DNA of 6,492 nt, taken from assembly GCA_016930895.1 (NCBI GenBank), contig JAFGFV010000002.1, positions 1 to 6,492 of the forward strand. The letters are read 5' to 3'. The translations under genes were made by a program, and so were the position numbers. The notes beneath the pieces are model-generated. The model saw only the letters and a program-made list of their open reading frames with translations. It was not told where the DNA came from and searched no databases. This DNA comes from Spirochaetales bacterium (GTDB lineage Bacteria; Spirochaetota; Spirochaetia; SZUA-6; DRHE01). Of the stretch, positions 5,073-6,492 are shown in pieces; the stretch's first letter is position 1, and each line of letters begins with the position of its first letter.

Positions 5073-6350
5073 ATGAGCCGCGCCGCTCCGAACCTGGTCG
5101 TAGCCGACCCCTCCGGCCGCATCCTGGACCTTCCCGACCTGGAGGCCGTGGGCTCGAGCGCCGGACGCTGGTCCCGCCCGGCCCCGGAGGACTGGACCCC
5201 GCTGCCTGCGGGCAGCGAGCTGTTCCACCTTCCCGGGCGCAGCCCCGTGGGTTTCCACCGCCGCAGCCGGCGCCTGGAGACCCTGACCGACTCTCCCTAC
5301 GGTCGGCTCTCCGCCGTGGCCGCCTTCGTAGCCCCAGCCCACACGCAGCTGTACTCGGCGGCCTACCGCACCGGCACCGGGGCGCCGGTCCTGCCGCTGT
5401 TCGCGTACACCGCCGTGGGCTGGAGCGACGAGGGCTTCGTGGCCACGGCGATCCGGGTGGACCCCGATCCCCGCCAGGACATCGACCGCTTCGATTCGGA
5501 GGAGCTGCGGCGCCGGGCCGAGGAGCGCATGCACGCCTCCCCCGGCAACCGCCTGATCCAGCACCTGGGCGGCTGCGCCCTGAGCTCCGGCTGCCCCGCG
5601 GCCAAGAACCTGTTCCTGGAGCGCTGGGAGGCGCCCCTGCCCACCTCGCCCTCCTGCAACGCCTCCTGCCTGGGCTGCATCAGCCTGCAGGAGAACAGCC
5701 CCGTGTGCGCCACCCAGGACCGGATCCGCTTCGTGCCGACCCCGGAGGAAATCTGCGGAGTGGCCGTGCCCCATCTCCAGCGCGCCCCCCGGGCCGTGGT
5801 CAGCTTCGGGCAGGGGTGCGAGGGCGAGCCGCTCCTGCAGACACCCACCATCCTGGAGGCGGTCCGGGAGATGCGCCGCACCACCAGCCGAGGCACCATC
5901 AACATGAACACCAACGGCAGCCTGCCCGACTGCGTGAAGCGCCTGGCCCAGGCGGGCCTGGACAGCATTCGGGTGAGCCTGAGCTCCAGCCGGCCCCGCT
6001 ACTACGAGCGCTACTACAGCCCGCGGGGCTACCGCTTCGAGGACCTCGAGGAGAGCATCCGGGGAATCAAGGCCGCCGGGGGCTTCGCCTCCCTGAACTA
6101 CTTCGTGCTCCCCGGCTTCACGGACGAAGCCGAGGAGATGGAGGCCCTGGCAGCCTTCATCCAGGAGACGGGCGTGGACCTGATCCAGATGAGAAACCTG
6201 AACATCGACCCGGAGTGGTACCTGGCGCACATCCGCCACCAGCCCCAAGGGCGCCCCCTGGGGATCCGCGGCCTGATCGAGCGCCTGGGCGAGCGCTTCC
6301 CGCGGCTGCGCTTCGGCTACTACAACCCCTGCCTCGACCCCGAGGCATAG
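5073..6350 (+). CDS. Radical SAM protein of uncharacterised family
   Basis: 425-residue radical SAM enzyme, reaction unknown. The cluster motif is CNASCLGC (195-202), the canonical CX3CX2C with Cys195, Cys199 and Cys202 binding the [4Fe-4S] that cleaves SAM. Downstream, SFGQGCEGEPLL (244-255) takes the place of the GGE motif, and INMNTNG (276-282), DSIRVSLSS (297-305) and LNYFVLPGFTD (341-351) are successive strands of the TIM barrel. Residues 1-180 form an N-terminal region I do not recognise, starting VVADPSGRILDLP and including PLPAGSELFHLPGRSPVG (43-60). Extra cysteines at 168, 174, 212, 228 and 249 could hold an auxiliary cluster. I recall similar proteins in anaerobic deltaproteobacteria annotated only as radical SAM; this is from memory, not a search. 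The ATG lacks a Shine-Dalgarno but is supported by the family-like N-terminus and the -10 just upstream. It may also be transcribed by read-through from the methyltransferase gene, 27 nt upstream. Confidence 0.9.
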   Translation: MSRAAPNLVVADPSGRILDLPDLEAVGSSAGRWSRPAPEDWTPLPAGSELFHLPGRSPVGFHRRSRRLETLTDSPYGRLSAVAAFVAPAHTQLYSAAYRTGTGAPVLPLFAYTAVGWSDEGFVATAIRVDPDPRQDIDRFDSEELRRRAEERMHASPGNRLIQHLGGCALSSGCPAAKNLFLERWEAPLPTSPSCNASCLGCISLQENSPVCATQDRIRFVPTPEEICGVAVPHLQRAPRAVVSFGQGCEGEPLLQTPTILEAVREMRRTTSRGTINMNTNGSLPDCVKRLAQAGLDSIRVSLSSSRPRYYERYYSPRGYRFEDLEESIRGIKAAGGFASLNYFVLPGFTDEAEEMEALAAFIQETGVDLIQMRNLNIDPEWYLAHIRHQPQGRPLGIRGLIERLGERFPRLRFGYYNPCLDPEA

Positions 6351-6392
6351 GGCGCCCCCCGCGGCCCCGGGCACCCCGCGGCCCCCGGGGGC
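6350..6392. repeat. C-rich direct and inverted repeats between convergent genes
   Basis: Two copies of CCCCGCGGCCCC(C)GGG lie at 6357-6371 and 6374-6391, a 17-bp period. The palindromes GGGCGCCC (6350-6357) and GCCCCCGGGGGC (6381-6392) flank them. The patch separates the radical SAM stop codon from the stop of the leftward gene and can fold into strong hairpins. No T-run follows on either strand, so a terminator role rests on position only. Confidence 0.4.
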
Positions 6393-6492
6393 TCAGGGAA
6401 AGGCCTGCAGCAGGTAGTGGTAGCGCTCGGCCAGGGCGCGGCTCGAACCCAGGGTGTCCACGTCGTAGCGGATCGGGCTGGCCACCAGGGCC
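6393..6492 (-). CDS. C-terminal end of an unidentified protein (cut by window edge)
   Basis: The minus strand reads an open frame from the right edge to TGA at 6395-6393, giving 32 residues ending GSSRALAERYHYLLQAFP. The codons are G/C-rich at third positions like the neighbouring genes, and the stop falls right after the intergenic repeat patch, as expected for a convergent gene. I do not recognise the family from this fragment. Reading frame is plausible rather than proven. Confidence 0.55.
   Translation of the reverse strand, partial: ALVASPIRYDVDTLGSSRALAERYHYLLQAFP

Noticed and set aside
4338..6374. Very long open frame (678 codons) on the minus strand opposite the methyltransferase and radical SAM genes
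   Set aside because: It is a G+C-codon shadow: the plus-strand frames carry complete catalytic motifs of two known families, while the antisense translation is low-complexity Gly/Ala/Arg-rich with no recognisable motif.

Overview
The window is G+C-rich (roughly two-thirds by eye) bacterial chromosome with ordinary, tightly packed genes. It holds six genes: four complete with clear start signals and two cut by the window edges (trpB2 at the left, an unidentified gene at the right). A TrpB2-type tryptophan synthase beta chain, a short TrpR, two iron-sulfur enzymes and a LysM lipoprotein with a DUF4398-like helical region together suggest an anaerobic, deltaproteobacteria-like Gram-negative organism (Desulfobacterota, Desulfuromonadales type). 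That placement is inference. No phage, transposon, CRISPR or plasmid features are visible.

Left part (1-921). A leftward trpR-trpB2 pair shares a divergent control region with a rightward phosphomannomutase/phosphoglucomutase gene. The control region is the only A+T-rich island here. It has a consensus -35 (TTGACA) with an A/T-rich upstream element for trpR. Three tandem 18-bp repeats cover the trpR -35, the spacer and the expected start of transcription; they are candidate operators. On the other side, an extended -10 drives the mutase gene, followed by a perfect 9-bp inverted repeat at the predicted transcript start. TrpR probably controls its own gene and trpB2, linking indole use or recycling to tryptophan supply.

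Middle (922-3878). The hexose-phosphate mutase supplies mannose-1-P or glucose-1-P for surface polysaccharide. It converges on a leftward gene for an outer-envelope lipoprotein with a signal peptide, a Pro/Glu-rich tether, long helical repeats and a C-terminal LysM domain. A G+C-rich hairpin sits between the two ends. The lipoprotein gene and the next rightward gene are divergent, and their promoters appear to share one symmetric -10 element.

Right part (3879-6492). An iron-sulfur RumA/RlmD-type RNA uracil-5-methyltransferase is followed after 27 nt by a radical SAM protein of a family I cannot assign a function. The radical SAM gene has no Shine-Dalgarno; instead an extended -10 lies so close to its ATG that the transcript would start at the ATG (leaderless). 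The window ends in a C-rich repeat patch and the 3' end of a convergent, unidentified gene.

The points most worth checking are the repeat-covered trpR promoter, the shared symmetric -10, the leaderless start, and the uncharacterised radical SAM family with its extra cysteines. I did not find a clear novel multi-gene system.
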